Source of the DNA: Bremia lactucae
Taxonomy: Eukaryota; Oomycota; Peronosporomycetes; Peronosporales; Peronosporaceae
Direction: 5' to 3'
DNA: 64,000 nucleotides
Assembly (NCBI RefSeq): GCF_004359215.1
Contig: NC_090617.1
Coordinates: 2,775,109 to 2,839,108, forward strand
The stretch's first letter is position 1. Every line of letters begins with the position of its first letter. A model generated the notes under the pieces. That model did no database searches. It saw only the letters and a program-made list of their open reading frames with translations, and was not told where the DNA came from. Position numbers and translations under genes: made by a program. Of the stretch, positions 1 to 8,342 are shown piece by piece.

Positions 1-1843
1 ATTGCTACAGAGCTTTTCAAAGACGACTGTACCACCAATGAATATTTGCCTTGCTACCATTGGTACATGGGAGAACAATATCAAGCAACTCGTGGCAATT
101 GGTGTGCGCATGGCTGCTGATGGTCATCGTGTTCGAATTGCAGTAAATGAAGAGTTTCGAGCTGAAATTATTGATCGTGGCTTGGAATTTTTTCCTTTGG
201 CGGGTGCAATGAGAAATTTACATGATTTTATCAAATTCTTACATGACACAAAGAAGGCCAACATTTTACAAAAGCATTTGGCGGGACGATTGGTTGTAGG
301 ACCTTTTCGAGACTTGATTTTTTCTCTATGGCCTGCAGCCAATGGCGCTGATCCACATGGTCGTGGGCAAGGCATTCCTGGTGAGCATTTTCGAGCCGAT
401 GCATTATTGTGGCATCCATTGCTGTTTGGACACGTGCATATTGCCGAGCGGCTTGGAATTCCACTTCAGTGCTTTGGTTTGTTGCCTTTATCACCAACAT
501 TTGCAATTCCTCATGTGCTGAGTGCATTTCTCATGGACGACACGAGTCACCTTGGCTGGGAATTCAAAAAGACCAATTATTTATCCTATGGGGTAGTAGA
601 TGCCTTATTATGGCGGGGCATGCATGAAATCCTAACTGATTTTCGAGAACATATTGGACTGAAAAGACGCTGTAATCAGCCAAGCCGTCTTGTGGAGTGG
701 CAAATTCCCCATATCTACCTATGGAATCCTGCTTTAATGCACCGACCGATTGATTGGGGGCATGAACTTAGTGTGGTTGGGTACGTAACGCTCCAAGACG
801 AGCGAGAAATTGACAAGATGCGGAAGTATAAGTGGAGCCGATCGCTGAATGAATTCACACTGGCCACTCGTCTTCCAATCATTTTCGTGGGGGTATCAGC
901 GAATTGGTTAGCATCGATTGAAATTGATCAGCTCGTGTGTCAGATTGACAAAGCCGCGGAACAAGCGAATGTTAAAATTATCTTTCAAGCATGCGACGAA
1001 GAAACTCAACGGTCGCTCTATCACACTGAAAATATATATCAAGTGGAGAGTGACATTCCATACTCTTTGATTCTTCGCAAGGTAGTGGCTACGATTAATT
1101 GGGGCGATCCTGCGATCGTGGAAGAGGGGCTTGCTGCAGGCAAGCCTGTTGGTATATGCGCGAGTGTGTCGACCCAGTATTACACAGCGTATATGTGCGT
1201 GGCTGCAGGTGTTGGTATTCCACCAATTGATGTTAAGACAATAACAATGGAATCGCTGGTACTGTCATTTCGTCAAATTGTTGAGCCAAAATTACGGAAG
1301 AAAGCAGTAGAAATGGCCAAAACATTTAATTCAGACAAGGCTCTTGAAACCGCAGTGGCCAACTTTTACATGAATTTGCCGCTGCGAGCCATGCGTTGCG
1401 ATATCGATGAGAATAAAATTGCTCGTATTTACGATCCTCGCTTGGAGCTGAAATTGTCCTTTGAAGCGTATATTGCTATCCAACCGCTTCGCTTTCATAC
1501 CGACACGAATGATGTTATTTATAGACCGCTGTATTACGATGGCCATACTCCAGCCAAGTATTCACTTCGAAGCCTCGAGAATGACCAGAAAGTAATTGAT
1601 AAGAAACCGTATTATGGACTTAATATCATTCAGAAAGCGTTGACGTCGTTAGCGTCGCATAGCTCGATTGAGTCGGATCTAGAAGCCCCTCGAGCAACAT
1701 TGACCCGACTATCGAGTCGAGTTCCAATGGTCATGGAAAAACCTGTATATTGGTCAACACTAGAGGACGAAGAAAAGGAAAGAACCTTTATTTTAAAAAA
1801 ATACGAGAAAGCAATTGAACAGCACGTGAATTCAAAATCTTGA
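1..1843 (+). CDS. UGT80/ATG26-type (sterol) glycosyltransferase, 5' end outside the window
   Basis: This GT-B fold enzyme most resembles family-1 sterol 3-beta-glucosyltransferases, which move glucose from UDP-glucose onto membrane sterols. The frame is open from the left edge. An in-frame ATG lies at 38, but the preceding T-V-P-P and following M-N-I-C-L-A-T-I-G-T match the first beta-strand of the UGT80 catalytic domain, which normally lies well inside the protein, so the true start is probably upstream. In order: N-terminal Rossmann half (about residues 12-240), the N-P-A-L-M-H-R-P-I-D-W-G segment typical of the family (about 245-256), and the donor-binding half with NWGDPAIVEEGLAAGKP (about 363-379). 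After about residue 450 there is a Ser-rich and then charged tail of unknown role. Oddity: the conserved H-H-G-G-A-G-T donor motif of UGT80 is replaced by N-W-G-D-P-A-I, so activity or donor choice may differ. TGA stop at 1841-1843. Family call is firm; substrate is inferred. Confidence 0.85.
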   Translation, partial: LLQSFSKTTVPPMNICLATIGTWENNIKQLVAIGVRMAADGHRVRIAVNEEFRAEIIDRGLEFFPLAGAMRNLHDFIKFLHDTKKANILQKHLAGRLVVGPFRDLIFSLWPAANGADPHGRGQGIPGEHFRADALLWHPLLFGHVHIAERLGIPLQCFGLLPLSPTFAIPHVLSAFLMDDTSHLGWEFKKTNYLSYGVVDALLWRGMHEILTDFREHIGLKRRCNQPSRLVEWQIPHIYLWNPALMHRPIDWGHELSVVGYVTLQDEREIDKMRKYKWSRSLNEFTLATRLPIIFVGVSANWLASIEIDQLVCQIDKAAEQANVKIIFQACDEETQRSLYHTENIYQVESDIPYSLILRKVVATINWGDPAIVEEGLAAGKPVGICASVSTQYYTAYMCVAAGVGIPPIDVKTITMESLVLSFRQIVEPKLRKKAVEMAKTFNSDKALETAVANFYMNLPLRAMRCDIDENKIARIYDPRLELKLSFEAYIAIQPLRFHTDTNDVIYRPLYYDGHTPAKYSLRSLENDQKVIDKKPYYGLNIIQKALTSLASHSSIESDLEAPRATLTRLSSRVPMVMEKPVYWSTLEDEEKERTFILKKYEKAIEQHVNSKS

Positions 1844-2598
1844 AGATTTACTTCACAGTACCTCCAAGCATCGAACTCGAGGTACTTCCGTGTTCACGAC
1901 AGACCTGGTTCTTTTAGATTTGCGCTGTGTTTTTTTCGATTTCATTATTTATTGCCTTCAATATATTTTAGGACGTTTAGATACAATTGGTGCAAGTTTT
2001 CAGGGTAAGATTTCTGCCACCTGCGTCATTAAATTAAGCTTCTTCCGCTTGGAAGATTAAATGCACGAAATAGCAAAGAAAAGCATGTAACAGCTACTCG
2101 TCTGTGACATTGAAATTGGAGCATGCAAATCTTAAGTGACCAGCACGGATATCGCAATGACACATGCCTTTCAATGGACATAATCGATCAACAACAAATA
2201 ATAGTGATCAATTTGAAGGAAGTGTCACAGCACTTTTTTCTCTTGAAGTCTCGTTGTTTACTAATTTGTTCAATTTGCCAATTGTCAAGCTAAGGTTAAC
2301 CTACCAGTGGGTTGATCTGCCCTCTTTCTAACTCTTTGCTTGTGAATGAAAAACTGCCGTTACTTGGCCGAGTCTGTGTATCTTAACGGCAGATTGTATA
2401 CGTCTTCGCGGTAGGAGCTGTGCATTCAGATGGACAGGGAACCCCAAATGACCGCCTCCATCAAGATAACCTGACCAATCTCCTCCTGGCTCGCACACGT
2501 CGCAGACGCCATGCCCTCTCGCAGCACCCAAAGGCAACAGTCGGCAACTTTCTCTGTAAAGCTAACAACTCAAAGCTTCAAGACCTTTTGGATAAACT
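1844..2598. other. Intergenic, no gene seen
   Basis: AT-rich spacer after the glycosyltransferase. The short open frames on both strands have no recognisable composition or motif. No repeat or LTR fragment was recognised, in contrast to the transposon-filled spacers further right. Confidence 0.5.
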
Positions 2599-3078
2599 AT
2601 GCCTGCAACTTCGATGCGCGTTTCAGATAAAACCTTCGGAGGCATGAACTCTGGCAATAGTACATGCACGTCGTCTGTCTTTCACACGCTTTCATCGCCC
2701 ACGCGTCAGCGCCATTTTGAGCTTGAAAAGCTGCGCGAATTGGCGCGTAGTGACGAATTTTCTGACAGTGAGAGTGATGGCGTTAGCGAGGATGGAAAAG
2801 AGTTAGACATGGCCGAAACGACGCCCAAATCTCGTCACTACGCCTCTTCCAGGTGGAAAAGTATTGATGTGCACCATTGGTATCAGAACAAGTTACAGAA
2901 GAAAGGCGATGTGAAGGAATACAAAGCGCACGAACGCGCCAAGGATAACGTAAATACTAGCAACAAGTTAAAGGCCGACGAGTGGGAGATCGTCAACAAG
3001 TCACCAACTTTCGGAAGCGTTGATGTGGGTAAGTCCGAGTTAGGAGGAGAGAGCTGGTTCCTACAGGACTGCGATTAG
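2599..3078 (+). CDS. Hypothetical small acidic/charged protein (159 aa)
   Basis: I do not recognise this gene. The single open frame has ATG at 2599 and TAG at 3076-3078. The N-terminus is Ser/Thr-rich. It is followed by a charged helix-prone segment (F-E-L-E-K-L-R-E-L-A-R-S) and an acidic Ser/Asp/Glu stretch (about residues 52-72) that looks like CK2-type phosphorylation territory. Next come an aromatic patch around W-K-S-I-D-V-H-H-W-Y-Q-N (about 88-99) and a Lys-rich tail. No signal peptide, membrane segment or RxLR motif is seen, so it is not an obvious secreted effector. It converges with RAD9 (stop-to-stop gap 139 bp). A GTAAGT lies near 3028 and a CTACAG near 3066, but the implied 40-bp intron is shorter than the RAD9 introns, so I kept one exon. 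Coding status rests on composition and location in the gene island. Confidence 0.5.
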   Translation: MPATSMRVSDKTFGGMNSGNSTCTSSVFHTLSSPTRQRHFELEKLRELARSDEFSDSESDGVSEDGKELDMAETTPKSRHYASSRWKSIDVHHWYQNKLQKKGDVKEYKAHERAKDNVNTSNKLKADEWEIVNKSPTFGSVDVGKSELGGESWFLQDCD

Positions 3079-3217
3079 TAAGAATGACTTCAACTGCAGC
3101 TAAGTCTTTGTTTACCATTATCGTCTTTAAAAGTATCATTTTGCATTTTTTGACTTTGAGCACGCGCGTGTACTGATTACTTGAGCTATTAATCAACGCG
3201 CGGACGTTTACTATGCG

Positions 3218-4469
3218 TTAAATATCGAGGATTCTCCTGTGACGAAAACAATGGTTCTTGACTGGTGGGAACGTTGCTTTGATACAAAAATGATCAGCAG
3301 ACACGTTGCTATAGTATCATAAGATGCCAAACACTCACTTGGTAGAATCAAGTCGTACTTCCTCCTCACAAAGAGCTTGAGATGCCGGCAGGAAGGCTGC
3401 AATAGTCGACAGCGTCAATTCGATGGAAAATCTTGCCATGGACGTCGACTCCGCCATCCATAGAACAGGACTGAGGAATTCATTACAACCAACTATTATA
3501 GATCCAAAAGCATTGAGCTTTTTCTTGATGCACGTACCTGCCACTGGCACTATAAAAAAAGGATACTTCCAGCACATCACTCGACTTGCAAAACGCAAGT
3601 AATGCCTACATAAAACACCATCATTAGGCATGTTCCTATCCTTTGTCACCGTAATAACTTACTCGGATCTCTTTGATGCAAAAAATTAATTGCGAGTCAA
3701 TGCTATTGCTCATTGGCTGTAAAATGTACTCGCTAAAGTCAGTACTTTCGACAGCCGTCTCCGTTTGTAACTGCGGCTTGCCATCGGTAATACTGGGGAA
3801 GTAGCTCTCGAATTTCACATGTGTCGCTGAGCACGTGACGCTCACCTCATTGCTGTGATGAATATGAGCGAGTAATGAACTTAAGTGGTGGCATCTTGTC
3901 CTCCATCGATTAGGACATGCATTCTTATCAAACACAGCTCGCAAGATCTGACAAGACTGCACTTTCATATGGTGTGTCTTAGTGATGTCGAAATCGCATC
4001 GCAGCTGCCAGCGTAGTTCTATACAATCAAGATCCACTTCGAAAATCTCGCTTTGTGAGGCATTTTCCTGACTCGCGTCCGCATGTTCCAGCTCTTCTTG
4101 GTCAACCAGCAGTACCAACTGGACACTTTGCACGTGCTTGAGAGAGCGAAAAACATTGCAACATGACTTGGCAAATACTTTGCACTTCAAAAACGGTGTT
4201 CGACCATTAAATCGCGCCTTTAAGATCTCTTTTGAGGTAATATTGACGCCCTCGAGGGTAACACTACATCCTTGCGACTCGGAAAAGAATGTCTTGTCCA
4301 GAACAAATTGGCCCGAGGCTGAACGTGAATCATTTAACGCACGAAGCGTAAGACGACGAGCTGTCGGTTCACACTCAATAGAAAACTCCTTGCCCACTTG
4401 AGCCAAGCACTGCAGCGCCGCGACAAACACCTTCACCGCTTCTTCGGCAATTTCAAGTTGCACCTCCAT
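3218..4469 (-). CDS. RAD9: RAD9 checkpoint clamp subunit (9-1-1 complex), four exons
   Basis: RAD9 pairs with RAD1 and HUS1 in a PCNA-like ring loaded at damaged DNA to activate the ATR checkpoint. Proposed model: complement(join(3218..3236, 3339..3470, 3538..3605, 3663..4469)), about 341 aa. The start at 4469 (M-E-V-Q-L-E-I-A) is preferred to the ATG at 4547 because family members begin directly with this strand; the 4547 ATG also overlaps the promoter. Family signatures seen: L-R-A-L-N-D-S-R-S-A in the first clamp lobe, AVFDKNACPNRW in the second lobe, then F-C-I-K-E-I-R continuing across intron 1 into A-L-L-A-F-C-K-S-S-D. Exon 2 ends S-F-F-Y-S-A-S-G, and exon 3 gives S-P-V-L-W-M-A-E, matching the usual G-R-P-x-x-F region. 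Introns are 57, 67 and 102 bp with GT...AG ends. The last exon is only five codons plus TAA. The long phosphorylated tail of animal RAD9 is short here. Exon 4 is the least certain. Confidence 0.85.
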
Positions 4470-4548
4470 GTGATGCTCTCCCCAATGAGTGACATTTCTC
4501 CCTCGAAGGAATGACTTCCGCATTGAGGTGTAACATTCACTCGGCAAA
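4470..4548. promoter_or_regulatory. Bidirectional RAD9/UFL1 promoter (79 bp)
   Basis: Only 79 bp separate the two divergent start codons. On the minus strand TCATTCC lies at 4514-4508, about 40 bp upstream of the RAD9 ATG, and fits the oomycete initiator consensus (YTCANTYY). On the plus strand TTCACTC at 4536-4542 is a weaker initiator-like match, very close to the UFL1 ATG. No TATA box is seen, as is usual for oomycete promoters. Function is inferred from position and motif. Confidence 0.5.
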
Positions 4549-6996
4549 ATGGATGAAATTGCGCTCCTTCAGCAGCAACTCGCGGCCGTGCAGCATCAAG
4601 ACGCGGCGCTGAAGCTGTCAGATCACAACGTTGTTGACCTTCTTCTTAAACTTCAGCAATTGGGTAAACTGCATGTGATCCACACGCGCACGGGAAAGCA
4701 GTTTTTGACTTTCCTTCAGGTTCAGCGAGAAATTGCTGATTACGTGGCGCTGTATGGCGGTCGTGTGAGTCTCACGGAACTAGAAAAACTCATTGATGTG
4801 GATCGAGTGCATGTTGAGAAACAGGCGATTGCGCTTTGTCGTAGTAGTAAGAGTCACAAGGATACGTACTCCATCGTAAACAGTGGCGAGGAGCTACTAA
4901 CGAGCTGGTACCTTGATGGTATTATTGAGGATACAAACATCTTATTGCAACAAGTCGGCACGACTACTATCGGTGACTTAGCGCAGCAATTCGGTCTCGC
5001 CGTGGATTATATGCGCGACGTGGTGCGTACGAGACTGGGGAGCATTTTGAAGGCAAAAGAAAGAGATAATGTGTTGTATACGGACACGTATGTAACAGCG
5101 CAAAAGGCGCAACTTCGAGGAGTTTTTGCCGCGATTACGCGGCCTGTATTTGTACCGGATATACTTCGAAGCTATGGTATTGATGAAAGTGTCGCTAATG
5201 AGGCTTTGACGGAGCTCTTGCAGACACAAGCGATCATGGGTACGCTCCGAGGCCGTGAGTACGTGCCGTATGTCTTTATGACTGCGCAAAAAGAAAGCGT
5301 GTACTCTTTTTTCCAGCAAAACGGATACTTGGAGCATGCACGTGCCAAAAAGCTTCAAGTAGCCCGGCCGTATGACTTTCTAAAGAAGCGTTTTCTCGAT
5401 GCAGTACCATTGCAAGAAAGCGTCGTCAGTCATGAGTTGCAGCTGCAGCTTGAGGGAGCTATTGAGGCTGTAATTAATGACAAGTCGTTGGTAGATGTGC
5501 GTACATTGCTTCCGAGTGCTTTATCAGAGAGTGACGTGGGCTTGTTGCTGAGCATGTCGCCATTATTGGACAATGCAGGGCGTGTGTCTAAGGCTTTCCA
5601 GATAGCAGAGTTTTATGCTGTCAGCGCCGGTTTCTTTGCATTGTGTCTGGAGAAATTTGGTGAAAATGCAACGTTAAAAGCTTCTCACGTTGCCGCGCAG
5701 CAAAAGAGCACCACAGTGCAATCTGGCGTTCGTGATTGGAAGCAAGAGACTGAGAAAGATTACGGCTCCGATGGCGATGAATATGATAAGAAGCGTGGAA
5801 AGAAGGGCAAGCGCGTAAAGGATTGGAATACGCGGGATCAGAAGGAATTGGAGGCTCACAGTGCAAAGACTCGTAAAAGTAAAACGGGCAAGCGCGGATC
5901 AAAAGGTAGCGGTAACACTGGTGGTGATAGGGACAGCGCAGCTGCATCTACCGAAGTTTCAATCGTGCCTTCGAGAGCAGAGACAATTGAGCTTCTTTTA
6001 GAGTGGTTTCCTGCTTTAGAGGATTACGAAGGCGATGATGATTTTTTTGATGGAATATTAGCTTTTCTCAAGCCAAAGATCCACGAGCTTCATTCTGCTG
6101 CGCTAACGAAGGCTTTATCTTGTATTATTCGTGGCGATGCGGCGTCACTGCGCGAGCTCAGAAAGTCATTTGAAGAACAATTTGATGAGCAATTCACCAA
6201 GTTGCTCGTATTGGAGAAGGGCTTTAACAAATTTTCGGCTCTTGTTGATGTCAAGAATTTGGTTAGCATGGCGCAGCTCGCACTTGTGGAAACACATTTG
6301 CTTGATTCCATTGCGGTAAAACTTGCTGCTTTGGTCACTTGCTTTATTGCTGAGAGCAACAATATTGAATTGCAGGGTGTACCTCTTTTGTCATCTCTCA
6401 ATAATAATAGCGAAGGGAATAGCAATTCTGTTGCCCCAATTACTTCGTTGAGTAAAGAGAACAAAAAGGTTCTTGAGGCGAGTATTTCGCAGTCCACAGC
6501 GAGTACTTTAGTTCGGTTATGGACGCTTGCCACAGCTGGTCGTCGGTCGATAAATGATTTTGTGGCACACATTCCAGTGTTGGCCGGAGCTCTAAATATT
6601 CCACTTCATAAGTTGGACCGCAAGAAGGAGCGCCAAGTGATCTTCAGCTATCGGCAGGACACACTTGCGGAACTAGACAGAAACTTATTGCTTGTGCATG
6701 AGAACAGTCTGCAATATAGCTTGCTTGTAAGTTTGATTTTACAGCTTTATTTCCAGCAGCGTGTGGGACTACCAATCACTTTTCCAAGTGATACCCTATC
6801 GTATGGAGATATTTTGATCAAAGCGTTTCAAGACTATGTACCGGAGAAAGTCACGTCAATTCTTCGGGATCTCGTAAACATAGCAGTCCCTATTTGTAGC
6901 GTCGAAGACTCTGCTGACGCGCAAAAGAGTAAATGGAGCGAGAGGCTAGAGGCTGCTCGCGCTTTGGTTCTTTTAAAAGACTTGAATTCAGTCTAA
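4549..6996 (+). CDS. UFL1: UFL1, E3 UFM1-protein ligase
   Basis: UFL1 is the ligase that attaches the ubiquitin-like modifier UFM1 to targets such as ribosomal protein uL24 at the ER, acting with UFBP1/DDRGK1 and CDK5RAP3. The 815-aa intronless frame is close to the usual length of about 790 aa. The N-terminus carries the family pattern: an opening helix, L-S-D-H-N-V-V-D-L-L-L-K-L, then K-L-H-V-I-H-T-R-T-G-K-Q-F-L-T, and G-G-R-V-S-L-T-E-L-E-K-L-I-D-V-D (winged-helix repeats, about residues 22-95). Further winged-helix repeats follow to about 380. A Lys/Arg/Gly-rich disordered segment (about 390-470) occupies the place of the basic linker of other UFL1 proteins. The C-terminal half (about 475-815) is helical. 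The ATG at 4549 is the first in frame and follows the shared promoter. Stop TAA at 6994-6996. The presence of UFL1 implies a UFMylation pathway in this organism. Confidence 0.9.
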   Translation: MDEIALLQQQLAAVQHQDAALKLSDHNVVDLLLKLQQLGKLHVIHTRTGKQFLTFLQVQREIADYVALYGGRVSLTELEKLIDVDRVHVEKQAIALCRSSKSHKDTYSIVNSGEELLTSWYLDGIIEDTNILLQQVGTTTIGDLAQQFGLAVDYMRDVVRTRLGSILKAKERDNVLYTDTYVTAQKAQLRGVFAAITRPVFVPDILRSYGIDESVANEALTELLQTQAIMGTLRGREYVPYVFMTAQKESVYSFFQQNGYLEHARAKKLQVARPYDFLKKRFLDAVPLQESVVSHELQLQLEGAIEAVINDKSLVDVRTLLPSALSESDVGLLLSMSPLLDNAGRVSKAFQIAEFYAVSAGFFALCLEKFGENATLKASHVAAQQKSTTVQSGVRDWKQETEKDYGSDGDEYDKKRGKKGKRVKDWNTRDQKELEAHSAKTRKSKTGKRGSKGSGNTGGDRDSAAASTEVSIVPSRAETIELLLEWFPALEDYEGDDDFFDGILAFLKPKIHELHSAALTKALSCIIRGDAASLRELRKSFEEQFDEQFTKLLVLEKGFNKFSALVDVKNLVSMAQLALVETHLLDSIAVKLAALVTCFIAESNNIELQGVPLLSSLNNNSEGNSNSVAPITSLSKENKKVLEASISQSTASTLVRLWTLATAGRRSINDFVAHIPVLAGALNIPLHKLDRKKERQVIFSYRQDTLAELDRNLLLVHENSLQYSLLVSLILQLYFQQRVGLPITFPSDTLSYGDILIKAFQDYVPEKVTSILRDLVNIAVPICSVEDSADAQKSKWSERLEAARALVLLKDLNSV

Positions 6997-7466
6997 ATCC
7001 CATCTAGAAGCTGCATGGATGTTATGCGTGCGCTTGAATGCTGGTCAGAACAACTTTCTTGTGATTTTAAAGTTTGAAGTTTTCTTATTTTTAAAAGGAG
7101 CCGGTATAGTCACACACCCCTTCCGGTATAGCCACACACCCCGGCTTACACCCCTAAATAATTCGATATCGCCATTTACCCGCCTAAATCCGGATTAGCC
7201 AGAAACACAAAGCTGTTTAGCCGGACGCAATCACACCCGCAAAATTTTACATTAGCAATATTGTAACGGAACCTATAAATCTTGACGCTACTTCCTAGAG
7301 TTGGCTAATGCGTGGTGCTTGGATGTAAAAGAGATGGCAGGCGCTGTAAAAGAAGCCTCTTGGACGTGGACGATTTTTTTCAGATAGAGATGGGATTATT
7401 GAGAAATAGTACGTATATTGCTATATTATGGCCTATTATATTTTCGCGAGGAGCTATTTGCGAAAA
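6997..7466. other. Intergenic after UFL1; contains a short tandem repeat
   Basis: UFL1 3' flank followed by sequence rich in CACACACCCC and CCTAAAT-type words between 7100 and 7200. No convincing gene. The C-rich words are not a regular telomeric array. Confidence 0.4.
7101..7142 (+). repeat. Two tandem copies of a 20-22-bp C-rich unit
   Basis: CCGGTATAG(T/C)CACACACCCC occurs at 7101-7120 and again at 7123-7142, differing at one base and separated by TT. A related TTACACCCCTAAAT follows. Origin unknown; it could mark the end of a decayed transposon. Confidence 0.6.
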
Positions 7467-8192
7467 TTATCTCGAGATACCTGCATAAAAAAGTATCACA
7501 ATTCTCGTGAGACCAGATCCTGTAACCTGAGTAGCAAGGTCGAGAAAATTTGCCGCAATGAAGGCATTAGCCGGCATCGATTTAGTTATTATTTGGGGTT
7601 TGACGACACGTGCGCTTGTTGTGACCTTCTTGATCGCAGGCCCCGCATCTTCGTTTTTGTGGCCCTTGCCCCGTTCTTTCAATGTACTCATATGCTGACG
7701 GATCGCGTTTGAATATTCTTTGATCCTTTTGGCTGTCCACGTGTAGCCGCTAAGGCCGTTTCATTTGCCGATGTGTTATAATTCGATGCGATGTCATTGA
7801 GATCTTGCTTCAGGAGGCGTTGCCTGTGCGGAGGCAAGCCTGAATGATGCTCTTGCAACTTGGCTATGATGCCCGAAAAACTTATTTTCTGGTTAAACAC
7901 CCTGGGTTCCGAAAAAGCTGCAAGATTATCGGTTGCCTCATGTGTGTTGCAACGACCACACTTACTCTCCATTCTTGCCCAGCATTTTCATTCCGTTGGC
8001 GCTGAATAGTGACTGTCCATGAGCACATAAGAAGCCTTGATTAGGATATTGATCACGAGCAATCCCGTCGTCGCACTTAGCGATGACAATTCTCTTGATT
8101 AGTTGAAATTTTGTGCGCTTGTTGCGACTAATCAACTGGCGAACGAGCAGACACATCAATTCCTTCAAAACGAGCTGGTGATAGCTCGTCAA
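7467..8192 (-). pseudogene. Decayed MULE-like transposase C-terminus (tentative)
   Basis: Three overlapping minus-strand frames (8192-7962, 7972-7688, 7691-7467) read as one frameshifted protein. Visible features are a Cys/His cluster (K-C-G-R-C-N-T-H), a helical stretch L-P-P-H-R-Q-R-L-L-K-Q-D-L-N-D-I, and a basic T-R-G-Q-P-K-G-S-K-N motif. R-G-x-P-x-G-S-x-N close to the C-terminus is common in oomycete Mutator-like transposases; the MULE at 33 kb has R-G-R-P-I-N-A-R-N at the same place. A FAR1-like N-terminal fragment lies on the same strand at 10.5-10.7 kb, so this may be the other end of one MULE split by the Gypsy between them. The family call is an inference; the frameshifts are seen directly. 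Confidence 0.3.
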
Positions 8193-8342
8193 AAGATCTC
8201 ATCCTTGGAGGATGTAGTGGAACATCTGGCTCATGAAAACCAGACTCTGTCCCAAGACTATCATGCACTAGCTCGAGAATCAGACTTTGACAGACGCCTT
8301 AGACCGTTCCGGGGTGATTCTGAATCGGAAGATGCCTCGTAA
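8103..8342 (+). CDS. Antisense coiled-coil ORF of the Gypsy element (C-terminal part)
   Basis: This 79-codon uninterrupted frame runs opposite to the pol remnant beside it. It has heptad-like spacing (E-L-V-I-A-R-Q-K-I-S-S-L-E-D-V-V followed by H-L-A-H-E-N-Q-T-L-S), ending in R-R-L-R-P-F and an acidic tail. The antisense frame at about 38.44-38.68 kb aligns over the same relative position (E-L-T-S-A-H-R ... E-D ... R-D-H-K-N-L-L ... I-R-P-R). The product is unknown. It could be a shadow of low-complexity pol linker sequence, but the coiled-coil pattern in two diverged copies argues for real coding. Confidence 0.35.
   Translation: MKFCALVATNQLANEQTHQFLQNELVIARQKISSLEDVVEHLAHENQTLSQDYHALARESDFDRRLRPFRGDSESEDAS

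Noticed and set aside
3027..3066. Possible GTAAGT...CTACAG intron in the small hypothetical gene
   Set aside because: Only 40 bp, shorter than any RAD9 intron here, and removal is not needed to keep the frame.
4470..4547. RAD9 start at 4547 (26 extra residues)
   Set aside because: Would place the start within 2 bp of the UFL1 ATG and add residues not present in RAD9 family N-termini; 4469 fits the first clamp strand.
4978..5358. Open frame opposite UFL1 (126 codons), and others at 5621-5947 and 6090-6572
   Set aside because: Shadow frames of a strongly supported UFL1 coding sequence, with Cys/His/Phe-rich composition typical of antisense shadows.
7100..7200. Telomere-like C-rich words (CCCTAAAT, CACACACCCC)
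   Set aside because: The words are irregular, few, and internal to a gene-bearing region. There is no tandem CCCTAAA array.
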